A stretch of DNA of 64,000 nt, taken from Sinorhizobium sp. RAC02. Its GTDB lineage: Bacteria > Pseudomonadota > Alphaproteobacteria > Rhizobiales > Rhizobiaceae. Positions 19,492 through 27,754 of this stretch are shown here, piece by piece. The stretch covers positions 868,001 to 932,000 of the forward strand of contig NZ_CP016450.1 of assembly GCF_001713395.1 (NCBI RefSeq). Direction: 5' to 3'. A program made the translations under genes and the position numbers. The notes under the pieces are model-generated. The model was not told the origin of the DNA and did not search any database. It worked only from the letters and a program-made list of their open reading frames with translations. Each line of letters starts with the position of its first letter. Position 1 is the stretch's first letter.

Positions 19492-19504
19492 GTAATGTTA
19501 TTAC
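19492..19504. promoter_or_regulatory. Zur-box-like inverted repeat I (znuA-znuC)
   Basis: Perfect 5-bp arms gtaat / attac around gtt, 26 bases upstream of the znuA ATG. Similar in composition to the dyad before the COG0523 gene. Confidence 0.6.
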
Positions 19505-19512
19505 ATCAATTG

Positions 19513-19527
19513 CGTTATGCTATAACG
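19513..19527. promoter_or_regulatory. Zur-box-like inverted repeat II (znuA-znuC)
   Basis: Arms cgttat / ataacg around gct, on the znuC side of the 97-base divergent region and 37 bases before its ATG. Two dyads would allow separate control of the two promoters. Confidence 0.6.
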
Positions 19528-19563
19528 TGTGCCATATCCGATGGCAACAGGCTTTTTGGAAAA

Positions 19564-20502
19564 ATGATGCTGCAAACCCCGACCAAGACCATTCAGCCGC
19601 TCGTCTCGCTTGCGGGTGTCGGCGTGCGCCGCCAGGGCCGCTGGCTCGTGCGTGGCGTGGATTTTTCGATCGCTCCCGGCGAGATCGTCACGCTGATCGG
19701 CCCGAACGGCTCAGGCAAGTCGACGACCGCAAAGGCGGCGATCGGCGTGCTGAAAGCGGATGAGGGCAGGGTGGAGCGCAAGGCCGGCCTGAAGGTCGGC
19801 TATGTGCCGCAGAAACTCGCCGTCGACTGGACCATGCCGCTCACCGTCGACCGACTAATGACGCTGACCTCGCCGCTCAAGGGTGCGGAGATCGACGCTG
19901 CATTGGAGGCGACGGGCATCCGCCATCTCGCGCGTGCCGAGGTGCAGCATCTTTCCGGCGGTGAATTCCAGCGCGCGCTTCTCGCTCGCGCGGTTGCCCG
20001 CAAGCCCGACCTGCTGGTGCTCGACGAGCCGGTGCAGGGCGTCGATTTTTCCGGCGAGATCGCGCTCTACGATCTCATTAAGACCATCCGCAACACGACG
20101 GGCTGCGGCATCCTGCTGATCTCGCACGACCTGCATGTCGTGATGGCCGAGACGGATACAGTGATCTGCCTCAACGGCCATGTCTGTTGCCGCGGCACGC
20201 CGGAAATCGTCAGCCAGAGCCCGGAATATCTCAAGCTTTTTGGCGCACGGGCTGGCCAGACGCTCGCTTTCTACAACCACAATCACGACCACACGCACCT
20301 GCCGGATGGCCGTGTGCAGCATTCCGACGGCTCGATCACCGACGACTGCCGGCCGGATGACGGCCATCACGTCGAAATCCTGCCGACCGGCGGAAAGGCC
20401 GGACCGATGCGTATCGTGCACACCCACGGGCCGAACTGCGGCTGCGGCCATGATCACAGCCCGGCGCCGACCGGCAGCAGAGGGGCGCGGCGCGATGCTT
20501 GA
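19564..20502 (+). CDS. znuC: Zinc ABC transporter ATP-binding protein ZnuC
   Basis: A 312-residue ATPase started at ATG 19564 (MMLQTPTKT); the open frame extends upstream into the divergent promoter and is not used. Walker A is GPNGSGKST (residues 46-54), followed by the LSGGEFQRALLARA signature, LLVLDEPVQGVD and the ISHDLHVV switch His. The C-terminal 70 residues are rich in His (HNHDHTHLPDG, GHHVEI, HTHGPNCGCGHDH), a feature of ZnuC proteins in rhizobia that may bind zinc. Its end overlaps znuB by 8 bases. Confidence 0.95.
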   Translation: MMLQTPTKTIQPLVSLAGVGVRRQGRWLVRGVDFSIAPGEIVTLIGPNGSGKSTTAKAAIGVLKADEGRVERKAGLKVGYVPQKLAVDWTMPLTVDRLMTLTSPLKGAEIDAALEATGIRHLARAEVQHLSGGEFQRALLARAVARKPDLLVLDEPVQGVDFSGEIALYDLIKTIRNTTGCGILLISHDLHVVMAETDTVICLNGHVCCRGTPEIVSQSPEYLKLFGARAGQTLAFYNHNHDHTHLPDGRVQHSDGSITDDCRPDDGHHVEILPTGGKAGPMRIVHTHGPNCGCGHDHSPAPTGSRGARRDA

Positions 20503-21325
20503 CGATTTCTTCATGCGCGCGCTCGTCGCCGGCGTGGGGCTCGCCATCACCGCCGGACCGCTCGGCTGCTTCGTCGTGTGGCGGCGCATGGCCTATTTCG
20601 GCGATACGATGGCCCATTCCGCGCTGCTTGGCGTCGCGTTGTCGCTGCTGATGGATTTCAATCTGCTGATCAGCGTGTTCATCGTCGCTGCGGCCATTTC
20701 CATGCTGCTCCTGCTTCTGCAGAAGCGCGGCACGCTGTCCACCGACGCGCTGCTCGGCATTCTCTCGCATGCCACACTGGCGATCGGCCTCGTCATGGTG
20801 TCGTTCATGACCTGGGTGCGCATCGACCTGGTCGGCTTCCTGTTCGGCGATATTCTCGCGGTCTCGCGTGCCGATGTCGATCTCGTCTGGGGTGGCGGCA
20901 CTCTCGTCACCTTCGCCATCGTCTGGATGTGGCGCCCGCTCATCGCCTCGACCGTCAACCCGGAACTGGCGGAGGCCGAGGGCCTGCAGCCGGAAAGGGC
21001 GCGGCTTGCCTTCATGCTGCTGATGGCGCTGGTCATTGCCATCGCCATGAAGATCGTCGGCATCCTGTTGATCACATCTCTGCTGATCATCCCGGCCGCG
21101 ACAGCGCGGCGCTTTTCCACCAGCCCGGAAATCATGGCGGTGCTCGCCTCGGTCATAGGCGCGCTGGCCGTCGTCGGCGGGCTCTTCGGTTCCTTGAAAT
21201 TCGACACCCCGTCCGGTCCCTCGATCGTCGTCGCAGCGCTTGGCCTGTTCGTTCTGAGCCTGCTGACGAAACAGAGAACGGGCGGAGTGGATCATTCGGC
21301 GGCAAGCCAGGGAGGTCAGGCATGA
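20495..21325 (+). CDS. znuB: Zinc ABC transporter permease ZnuB
   Basis: A 276-residue membrane protein with about eight helices, beginning MLDDFFMRALVAGVGLAITAG. The conserved segments VVWRRMAYFGDTMAHSALLG and LLITSLLIIPAATARRFS identify the ABC-3 family (ZnuB/MntB). It partners ZnuC and ZnuA for high-affinity zinc import. The start is inside the znuC end and its stop overlaps the zur ATG (ATGA), so the three genes are translationally coupled. Confidence 0.95.
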   Translation: MLDDFFMRALVAGVGLAITAGPLGCFVVWRRMAYFGDTMAHSALLGVALSLLMDFNLLISVFIVAAAISMLLLLLQKRGTLSTDALLGILSHATLAIGLVMVSFMTWVRIDLVGFLFGDILAVSRADVDLVWGGGTLVTFAIVWMWRPLIASTVNPELAEAEGLQPERARLAFMLLMALVIAIAMKIVGILLITSLLIIPAATARRFSTSPEIMAVLASVIGALAVVGGLFGSLKFDTPSGPSIVVAALGLFVLSLLTKQRTGGVDHSAASQGGQA

Positions 21326-21717
21326 CCACGCAATCATTGACGCGCAACCAGGGCCTCGTCTTCGACGTGCTGACGCATTCCGGCAGCCCGCTCAGCGCCT
21401 ATTCCATTCTCGACAAGCTGCGCGACGACGGTTTTCGCGCGCCTTTGCAGGTCTATCGGGCGCTCGACAAGCTGCTGGAATTCGGCCTCGTGCACCGGCT
21501 CGAAAGCATCAATGCCTTCGTCGCCTGCGCGCATCCGGATGAGGGCTGTCACGCCCATGGCCTCACGGCCTTCACGATCTGCGAGACCTGCGGTCAGGTG
21601 ACGGAGTTCCACGATCACATGATCGAGGACCGCCTGAAAGGCTTTGCCAAGGACCGCAATTTCAAGACCGGCAAGACGACGATCGAGATCCGCGGCACCT
21701 GCGCGGGCTGTGCATAG
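21322..21717 (+). CDS. zur: Zinc uptake regulator Zur (Fur family)
   Basis: A 131-residue Fur-family repressor starting MTTQSLTRNQGLVFDVL with GGAGGT upstream. The winged helix is in residues 1-80 and metal-site residues include CAHPDEGCHAHG, the structural zinc motif CETCG and the terminal CAGC. Zn-loaded Zur binds AT-rich dyads and shuts off znu genes. As the last gene of the znuCB operon it is likely autoregulated through the dyads between znuA and znuC. The Cys pairs and location distinguish it from Fur and Mur. Confidence 0.94.
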   Translation: MTTQSLTRNQGLVFDVLTHSGSPLSAYSILDKLRDDGFRAPLQVYRALDKLLEFGLVHRLESINAFVACAHPDEGCHAHGLTAFTICETCGQVTEFHDHMIEDRLKGFAKDRNFKTGKTTIEIRGTCAGCA

Positions 21718-21740
21718 GTAAAATTGCGTCGCGATCGGCG

Positions 21741-22271
21741 TCAGCCGATCAGCTTCAGCCCCTTCCGGAAGCGCTGCCAGTTGCGGACATAGCTGTCGGC
21801 GGAACGTTTCAGGCCTTCGATGGTGGCGGCGTCCAGCGTGCGGGCCACCTTGGCCGGGGAGCCGACGATCAGCGAATTGTCCGGAAAGACCTTGCCTTCC
21901 GTCACCAGCGCATTGGCGCCGACGAGGCAGTTGTTGCCGATCACCGCGCCATTCAGCACGGTTGCGCCCATGCCGATCAGGGAGTTGTTGCCGATGGTGC
22001 AGCCATGGATGATGGCGCCGTGGCCGATCGTGCAATCTTCACCGATGACGACCGGCTTTGCAGGGTCCGTGTGCACGACGACACCTTCCTGGATATTCGT
22101 GCGCGCGCCGATGATGATCGGTTCGTTGTCGCCGCGCAGCGTCGCGCCGAACCAGATGCCGACATCCTCGCCGAGGATCACCTTGCCGATGACGTTGGCA
22201 TCCGGTGCCACCCAGTAGCGATCTGCCGCGGGCAGCGTGGGCGTCCGGTCGTCAAGGGAATAGAGCGGCAT
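21741..22271 (-). CDS. Gamma-type carbonic anhydrase-like protein
   Basis: A 176-residue left-handed beta-helix protein, start chosen at MPLYSLDDRTP (ATG complement 22269-22271), preceded by GGAGGA. Hexapeptide repeats run through GKVILGEDVGIWFGATLRGD, IGARTNIQEGVVVH, GEDCTIGHGAIIHGCTIGNN and IGMGATVLNGAVIG. The metal-ligand histidines of gamma carbonic anhydrases (CamH/YrdA group) are present as H in VVHTD, GHGAIIHG. Function in most bacteria of this group is not proven; a hydration or metal-binding role is inferred. It is divergent from dusA. Confidence 0.88.
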   Translation of the reverse strand: MPLYSLDDRTPTLPAADRYWVAPDANVIGKVILGEDVGIWFGATLRGDNEPIIIGARTNIQEGVVVHTDPAKPVVIGEDCTIGHGAIIHGCTIGNNSLIGMGATVLNGAVIGNNCLVGANALVTEGKVFPDNSLIVGSPAKVARTLDAATIEGLKRSADSYVRNWQRFRKGLKLIG

Positions 22272-22380
22272 GGGGTCCTCCGGCGGTTTGATTCCTCGAC
22301 GCCACTCTAGCATCCGCCTGCCGGGTCGGGAAAAGGCGGCAGGGTGGTTTTTCTGCCGTGCATGGAGTATGAGGCCGATC

Positions 22381-23463
22381 ATGACGAATACAGGCACATT
22401 CTACCAGCAGTCCGTGCGCACTGGAGCGAAGATTTTCGCTACCGCCCCGATGATCGACTGGTCGGATCGACACTACCGCGTGTTCGCGCGGCAGATGACG
22501 AAGAACGCGCTGCTCTTTACGGAAATGATCGTTGCCGATGCCATCCTGCGCGGCAACCGGGAGCGGCTGCTCGGCTTCGATGCCGTTGAGCACCCTGTGG
22601 CGCTTCAGCTTGGCGGCAATGATCCACAGAAGCTCGCGGAGGCGGCGCGGATCGGCGAGGGGTTCGGCTATGCCGAAATCAACCTCAATGTCGGCTGTCC
22701 GTCGGACCGCGTGCAATCCGGTACCTTTGGCGCCTGCCTGATGCGCGAGCCGCAGCTTGTGGCGGATTGCGTGGCGGCGATGAAGGCGGCTGTTGCCATT
22801 CCCGTGACCGTCAAGTGCCGTATCGGCGTCGATGACCAGGATCCCGAGGTGGCGCTGCGTGATCTCGTCGCGCGCATTAAGGCTGCCGGTACGGATGCTG
22901 TCTGGGTGCATGCGCGCAAGGCCTGGCTGCAAGGCCTGTCACCGAAGGAAAACCGCGATATCCCGCCGCTCGACTACGGGCTGGTGCGCCGACTGAAGGC
23001 GGAAAACCCGAATCTTTTCATCGGTCTGAACGGCGGGCTTCACACATTGAGTCAGGCCGTGGAGGAAATCGATGGTCTCGATGGCGCCATGCTCGGGCGG
23101 GCGGCCTATCAGGATAGCGGTGTCCTGACCGGCGTGGACGATTGTTTTCCGCATCCGCTTTCGCAGGAGGCCTGGCTTTCTTCCGGGACGGCTGTTCCCC
23201 CGCAGGACCTTTCCGTGGACTACTGGGAAACCGTTCGGGATGCGATGATGGAGTATGCCGCCGGCGTTGTGGCACGCGGCGGACGGGTGGCGCATGTGAC
23301 GCGTCACATGGTCGGTCTGTTCCAGGGCTTTCCGGGCGTGCGGCGCTACCGCCAGATTCTGTCGACGGATGCGACGAAGCCTGGCGCAGGGCCGGAGGTG
23401 ATCGAGGCGGCCTTTGCGGCGGTACTTTCCGTCCGGGCGCAAGCGGGCGCGGCGGCGGAATAA
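22381..23463 (+). CDS. dusA: tRNA dihydrouridine(20/20a) synthase DusA
   Basis: A 360-residue flavoprotein reducing uridines 20/20a in the tRNA D-loop with NADPH. ATAPMIDWSDRHYR is the FMN-binding start of the TIM barrel; NVGCPSDRVQSGTFGACLM contains the catalytic Cys (GACL); WVHARKAWLQGLSPKENR matches the DusA subfamily. Start chosen at 22381 (MTNTGTFYQQ), with GAGG in the right place; the ATG four codons upstream would leave too little room from its ribosome site. Confidence 0.93.
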   Translation: MTNTGTFYQQSVRTGAKIFATAPMIDWSDRHYRVFARQMTKNALLFTEMIVADAILRGNRERLLGFDAVEHPVALQLGGNDPQKLAEAARIGEGFGYAEINLNVGCPSDRVQSGTFGACLMREPQLVADCVAAMKAAVAIPVTVKCRIGVDDQDPEVALRDLVARIKAAGTDAVWVHARKAWLQGLSPKENRDIPPLDYGLVRRLKAENPNLFIGLNGGLHTLSQAVEEIDGLDGAMLGRAAYQDSGVLTGVDDCFPHPLSQEAWLSSGTAVPPQDLSVDYWETVRDAMMEYAAGVVARGGRVAHVTRHMVGLFQGFPGVRRYRQILSTDATKPGAGPEVIEAAFAAVLSVRAQAGAAAE

Positions 23464-23655
23464 CGGTTTCTGTGCATCGCCGTGCGGCGACCACAATTTC
23501 GTCCTCTCGGAGTTGGAAACTTCGCCTGCTTCGCCCTTGATGGCAGGGCGCCACGGGACTAGGTGTGAACGCGACATGGCAATACCGACAACAGTGCGCA
23601 GCGGTTTTGCTTGCCGAGAATTGCGTAAAGAAGACAAAGACGGACAGGTGGCCGC

Positions 23656-24249
23656 GTGATCGATCCCTACGCCATGCTTGGAATAGAGCGCGATGCCGAC
23701 GACAACGCGGTGAAGGCTGCCTATCGCAAGGCCGCGAAGGGCATGCACCCCGATTCGGGCGGCGATGCGGACCAGTTCGCCCGCCTTCAGACCTGCTACG
23801 ATCTTCTGCGCGACCCCATTCGCCGCAAGGTCTTTGACGATACCGGCTTCGATCCGCAGCTTGCCGATCCGCGCGACCTCAAGGGCCTGATGCTTTTGGA
23901 GCCGCTCGTCAACGATGTCATTCTCGACGAGCGCGAGCCTGGCAGCTTCGATCCGCTGGCGGCGATGCGGCGAAAACTTTCCGACGACATCGTCAAGAGC
24001 CGTTTCCACATCCTCGAACTGGAACGCCACCGCAACCGCGTGCGCCAGCATATCGACCGCCTGGGTCGCAAGGCCGGCACGGACTTTCTGGGGTCCATGC
24101 TGCGCGCCCGTTCGCAGTCGATTGCAGAGGCGATCCGCAATGCGGAGGGCCAGATCGCGGTCATCGAGCAGGCCTATGCCATGCTGGAGGGCTATTCCTA
24201 CGAGCTTGCCGCGGCCGTGGAAGTGATCAAGGGCGAGGCGGCGGAGTAG
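23656..24249 (+). CDS. J-domain (DnaJ-like) protein
   Basis: A 197-residue protein with a J domain at the N-terminus (MIDPYAMLGIERDADDNAVK, HPD at residues 31-33, then RLQTCYDLLRDPIRRKVFD) and no G/F, zinc-finger or C-terminal client domains. The rest is helical and charged. It is therefore a specialised co-chaperone that would recruit a DnaK. The GTG start follows GGACAGG. Partner or client cannot be inferred from neighbours: tRNA modification upstream, a membrane protease-like gene convergent downstream. Confidence 0.82.
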   Translation: MIDPYAMLGIERDADDNAVKAAYRKAAKGMHPDSGGDADQFARLQTCYDLLRDPIRRKVFDDTGFDPQLADPRDLKGLMLLEPLVNDVILDEREPGSFDPLAAMRRKLSDDIVKSRFHILELERHRNRVRQHIDRLGRKAGTDFLGSMLRARSQSIAEAIRNAEGQIAVIEQAYAMLEGYSYELAAAVEVIKGEAAE

Positions 24250-24255
24250 GGAGGA

Positions 24256-24954
24256 TCAATCCCTCAGCCGCAACTCATCCCGCGTGATCTCGATCGAGCC
24301 GAGCGTTTCCAGGAAACTCATGCCGAGCAGGCTCTGGTCGAGGCGTCCCTCTTCAGTGACCATGCCGCGGATGGCGCCGCGCAGGATGGGACCGATCACG
24401 ACTTCCCTGAGCGTTACGGGGGCTGCGCGTGCACGGCCGTTGGCGGTGGAGACGTCGATGGAGAAGACCAGGTTGTCCGGGTTGATACCGAGACGCATGG
24501 CGTCTTCGTAGGAGAGCACGACGGAGCTCGCGCCGGTATCGACCAGCATGCGCAATGGCGTGCCGTCGATCGTTACATCGGCCTCGAAATGACCGGAGAT
24601 ACCCTTGTTGATCACCAGGATCTGTTCGCCGCTGGCGCTGGTCGTCACGACGGCACGGCCGGGAATGAGGCCGGCGGTCAGGCGATTGCCGAAATCCTGC
24701 AGGTCGAAACGATAGAGATAGCCGGTGACCAGCACGAGGATGAGTAGCAGCCAGATGCCGGCCTGGCGCACGCTCTCGCCGAACTGCCGGCGGCCGGCGA
24801 GCACACCGGCTGCCATCATCGTGGCGATGGCCGAGAGCGTGACGAGGCGACCAAAGTCGTTGTTGTCCATGCCCATCGTGCGCCCGCCGTCATGGTTCAC
24901 GATCAGCAAGGCAAGGCCGACGGCGAGGATGCCGAGAAGAATGTAGAGCCTCAT
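24256..24954 (-). CDS. TIGR02281-family membrane-bound clan AA aspartic protease
   Basis: A 232-residue protein with three N-terminal membrane helices (about 3-20, 36-53, 66-81) and a retropepsin-like domain whose catalytic motif is D139-T-G-A-S, followed by LLGMSFLETLGSIEI near the C-terminus. Such proteins are widespread in alphaproteobacteria; substrates are unknown. Only one DTG motif per chain is expected, so activity would need a dimer. The start overlaps the stop of the upstream DUF1289 gene by four bases. Confidence 0.85.
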   Translation of the reverse strand: MRLYILLGILAVGLALLIVNHDGGRTMGMDNNDFGRLVTLSAIATMMAAGVLAGRRQFGESVRQAGIWLLLILVLVTGYLYRFDLQDFGNRLTAGLIPGRAVVTTSASGEQILVINKGISGHFEADVTIDGTPLRMLVDTGASSVVLSYEDAMRLGINPDNLVFSIDVSTANGRARAAPVTLREVVIGPILRGAIRGMVTEEGRLDQSLLGMSFLETLGSIEITRDELRLRD

Positions 24955-25172
24955 GCTTCGCCGCGCTCCCGTGCCATGCGCGTGCGGCGGGTTTCGCGCC
25001 GCGGCTTGCGTTCAACGGTGTCAAGGCGAGCCGGCAGATCGGCCATGATCGCGCGGCGCTGCTCGGACGTGTAGAGCGTCCATGCGCCGATTTCGTCGCG
25101 GGTGCGACCGCAGCCGAAACAGTAGCCGGTCACCATATCGATCGAACAGACGAGAATGCAGGGCGATTCCAT
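24951..25172 (-). CDS. DUF1289 small cysteine protein
   Basis: A 73-residue protein beginning MESPCILVCSIDMVTGYCFGC. Four cysteines (C5, C9, C18, C21) form the DUF1289 metal-binding pattern, followed by GRTRDEIGAW and a basic C-terminus. The role is unknown; a structural zinc or Fe-S site is possible. It is coupled to the protease gene by a four-base overlap. Confidence 0.88.
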   Translation of the reverse strand: MESPCILVCSIDMVTGYCFGCGRTRDEIGAWTLYTSEQRRAIMADLPARLDTVERKPRRETRRTRMARERGEA

Positions 25173-25208
25173 CGCGGCTCCAGCGGACTTTTCCCCTATA
25201 TCGGCAGC

Positions 25209-25991
25209 TCAGAGCGCCAAGGCAAGGGCGAACAGCACTGACATTTCCGAGAGCTGCTGCGTTGCGCCGATCGTGTCGCCGGTATGCCCGCCGATCTTGC
25301 GCATCGCGATGCGATTGAAGGCGAGGACGGAGAGGGCGGCCGCCGCAAACAGCAGGACAAGGGAAAGCACGGTGCCGTGCGGCAGGAGCAGCACCGTGGT
25401 GATGAGCACGCCGCTCACCAGCGCGAAGATGGTGGCGCCGCTGTCCGGCTCGCCGACCGATGCAGCGACACCGTCGCGGCGGGCCGGCGGCAGCAGCGAC
25501 CAGTGCCAGACCATGGCCGTGCGGCTGGCGGCGGCGGCGGCAAGCAGGACCATGCCGAGGCCGGAGGGCGCGAGGACGGTGGCGAGCGCTGCGATCGCCG
25601 CAGCGCGCAGCCCGAAGGACAGGATGAGCGCCACGGCACCGTAGGAGCCGATCCGGCTGTCCTTCATGATGGCGAGCGCGCTTTCCCGGTCCTTTCCACC
25701 GCCGATGCCGTCTGCGCTGTCGGAAAGGCCGTCCTCGTGCAGCGCGCCGGTGACCAGCACCTGCAGGGCGAGCGTGGCGAAGGCGTTGAGAAGCGGTGGG
25801 GCGCCGAGTGCGGAAAGGATTGCGGCGAGGGCTGCGGCCGGAAGCACGATCAGTACGCCGGCGACCGGAAAGGCGCGGACGGCGCGCGAAAGCCGCCCGT
25901 CATGGCCGATGAAGTGTCGCTGCGGCACCGGCACGCGCGACAGGAAGGCGACCGAGCGGGCGGCGTCGTCGATATAGTCTTGGATGGTCAC
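25209..25991 (-). CDS. cobS: Adenosylcobinamide-GDP ribazoletransferase (CobS; CobV in Pseudomonas denitrificans naming)
   Basis: A 260-residue integral membrane enzyme joining alpha-ribazole to adenosylcobinamide-GDP, the last step of cobalamin assembly. HEDGLSDSADGIGGGKDRESALAIMKDSRIG is the family signature holding the acidic metal-binding residues (quoted here in part: GLSDSADGIGGGKDRE), and several helices follow. It is divergent from cobT across 136 bases. No cobalamin riboswitch was recognised in that gap. Confidence 0.93.
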   Translation of the reverse strand: MTIQDYIDDAARSVAFLSRVPVPQRHFIGHDGRLSRAVRAFPVAGVLIVLPAAALAAILSALGAPPLLNAFATLALQVLVTGALHEDGLSDSADGIGGGKDRESALAIMKDSRIGSYGAVALILSFGLRAAAIAALATVLAPSGLGMVLLAAAAASRTAMVWHWSLLPPARRDGVAASVGEPDSGATIFALVSGVLITTVLLLPHGTVLSLVLLFAAAALSVLAFNRIAMRKIGGHTGDTIGATQQLSEMSVLFALALAL

Positions 25992-26127
25992 TTTAAGGAG
26001 CCCCTGCTGTTAAGGCGCAAAAGGCGATGAAGGCCACCGCAAATGCGGTTGTCGGATTCGCGCCCTGCCTCTATTAGGAGACACCAAACACCCGCCTTTG
26101 AAAGCCCCAAGCAAGGAATTCCCCAAG

Positions 26128-27144
26128 ATGAGTGCCAGCGGCCTGCCGTTCGATGATTTTCGTGAATTGCTGCGCAACCTGCCCGGCCCGGATTCGGCAG
26201 CACTCGTGGCTGCGCGCGAACGCGATGCGCAGCTAACCAAGCCGCCGGGCGCGCTCGGCCGACTGGAGGAAATCGCCTTCTGGCTCGCCGCCTGGACCGG
26301 TCGTCCGCCGGCCGTGACCCGTCCGCTCGTCGCCATCTTCGCCGGTAACCACGGCGTCACCAAGCAGGGGATCACGCCTTATCCGTCCTCGGTCACCGCC
26401 CAGATGGTTGAGAATTTCGCTGCCGGCGGCGCGGCGATCAACCAGATCTGCGTGACGCATGATCTCGGCCTCAAGGTCTTCGACCTCGCGCTCGACTATC
26501 CAACTGCCGACATTACGGAGGAAGCAGCCCTTTCCGAGCGCGACTGCGCGGCCACCATGGCGTTTGGCATGGAGGCCGTCGCCGGCGGCACGGACCTGCT
26601 GTGCGTCGGTGAGATGGGCATCGGCAACACGACGATCGCAGCCGCGATCAACCTCGCGCTCTATGGCGGCACGGCGGAAGAGTGGGTCGGTCCGGGCACA
26701 GGCTCGGAAGGGGAGGTCCTGCAACGCAAGATCGCGGCCGTGAAGAAGGCAGTCGATCTGCACCGCGCGCATCTGTCCGATCCGCTCGAAGTGCTGCGCC
26801 GCCTTGGTGGCCGTGAGGTCGCCGCGATGGCCGGCGCGATCCTCGCCGCACGCATGCAGAAGATTCCGGTCATTCTCGATGGCTATGTCGCAACGGTCGC
26901 CGGCGCGGTGCTGCGCGCCGCCAATCCGGCGGCACTCGACCATTGCCTCATCGGGCACGTCTCCGCGGAGCCGGCGCATATGAAGGCGATCGAGAAGCTC
27001 GGCAAGACCCCGCTTCTGGCACTCGGCATGCGGCTTGGCGAGGGCACAGGCGCAGCACTGGCCGCCGGCATCGTCAAGGCGGCCGCGGCTTGCCATTCCG
27101 GCATGGCGACCTTCGTTCAGGCGGGTGTCAGCAACCGCACCTAA
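26128..27144 (+). CDS. cobT: Nicotinate-nucleotide-dimethylbenzimidazole phosphoribosyltransferase (CobT)
   Basis: A 338-residue enzyme making alpha-ribazole phosphate from nicotinate mononucleotide and dimethylbenzimidazole, supplying the lower ligand attached by CobS. Motifs [43 protein letters not shown] and the C-terminal [12 protein letters not shown] with the catalytic Glu are present. ATG 26128 ([10 protein letters not shown]) is preferred to a TTG 30 bases upstream because it gives the usual length. dgkA follows 101 bases later on the same strand. Confidence 0.94.
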   Translation: MSASGLPFDDFRELLRNLPGPDSAALVAARERDAQLTKPPGALGRLEEIAFWLAAWTGRPPAVTRPLVAIFAGNHGVTKQGITPYPSSVTAQMVENFAAGGAAINQICVTHDLGLKVFDLALDYPTADITEEAALSERDCAATMAFGMEAVAGGTDLLCVGEMGIGNTTIAAAINLALYGGTAEEWVGPGTGSEGEVLQRKIAAVKKAVDLHRAHLSDPLEVLRRLGGREVAAMAGAILAARMQKIPVILDGYVATVAGAVLRAANPAALDHCLIGHVSAEPAHMKAIEKLGKTPLLALGMRLGEGTGAALAAGIVKAAAACHSGMATFVQAGVSNRT

Positions 27145-27245
27145 CTCGGCGGTCGGCAAAAAGCCCCAAATGGTGTGAATTGAGACCCAAGGCATTCCCG
27201 TCATGCGGGCATGCTTTATGGGCGCGGCAGAATCAGGATTTTGGA

Positions 27246-27623
27246 ATGGGTCAGGCACCAATCGAGAAAAAGACAGGCTTCAGCCACCTGATTGCGGCGG
27301 CCACCTATTCGGCTGCCGGCGCGCGCCGGCTGCTCGGCGAATCGGCCTTCCGGCATGAGCTGATCGCCTTCGGCGTCGCGATGGTGTTGTTCACCGTCGT
27401 CGGCGCGTCCTTCTTCCAGTATGTGGCGATGGCGATCCTGTTTCTGCTGATGGTCGCCTTCGAGGCGCTCAATACGGCGATCGAGGAGATCGTCGACCGG
27501 GTCTCGCCGGAAATCTCCGAAATGGGCAAGCACTCGAAGGATCTCGGCTCGTTCGCTGTGTTCTGCCTGATCATCTCGAATGCCGTCTATGCCGGTTACG
27601 TGGTGATTTCGCAGTTTGTTTGA
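27246..27623 (+). CDS. dgkA: Diacylglycerol kinase DgkA
   Basis: A 125-residue inner-membrane kinase phosphorylating diacylglycerol to phosphatidate, recycling lipid released by periplasmic glucan synthesis. [20 protein letters not shown] and [18 protein letters not shown] contain the conserved catalytic Glu/Asn residues, and three membrane helices are clear. ATG 27246 ([11 protein letters not shown]) gives the usual size; upstream extension overlaps cobT. Confidence 0.92.
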   Translation: MGQAPIEKKTGFSHLIAAATYSAAGARRLLGESAFRHELIAFGVAMVLFTVVGASFFQYVAMAILFLLMVAFEALNTAIEEIVDRVSPEISEMGKHSKDLGSFAVFCLIISNAVYAGYVVISQFV

Positions 27624-27721
27624 TGCGGTCGGGTCCTGTCGCTGCAGCCGTGCGTGACGGATCTCTCCGCCTTTCTATCCCCTGAGCGAGAAACACTTTC
27701 ACCAAAACCGATCATCCGCTA

Positions 27722-27749
27722 AACCTCCTGCCAAAGATTGCAGGAGGTT
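27722..27749 (+). promoter_or_regulatory. Perfect hairpin enclosing the ribosome-binding site of the dehydrogenase gene
   Basis: Ten-base arms aacctcctgc / gcaggaggtt around the loop caaagatt. The 3' arm contains the Shine-Dalgarno AGGAGG (27742-27747), and the ATG follows six bases after the arm (27755). The 5' arm is an exact anti-Shine-Dalgarno, so translation is probably restrained when the hairpin is folded. Confidence 0.8.
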
Positions 27750-27754
27750 ACGGC

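Noticed and set aside
23464..23655. A small gene between dusA and the J-domain gene
   Set aside because: Several short overlapping frames, none with a ribosome site or recognised pattern.
25992..26127. Cobalamin riboswitch in the cobS/cobT divergent gap
   Set aside because: The gap is too short and no B12-box was seen; the sequence has no matching multi-helix layout.
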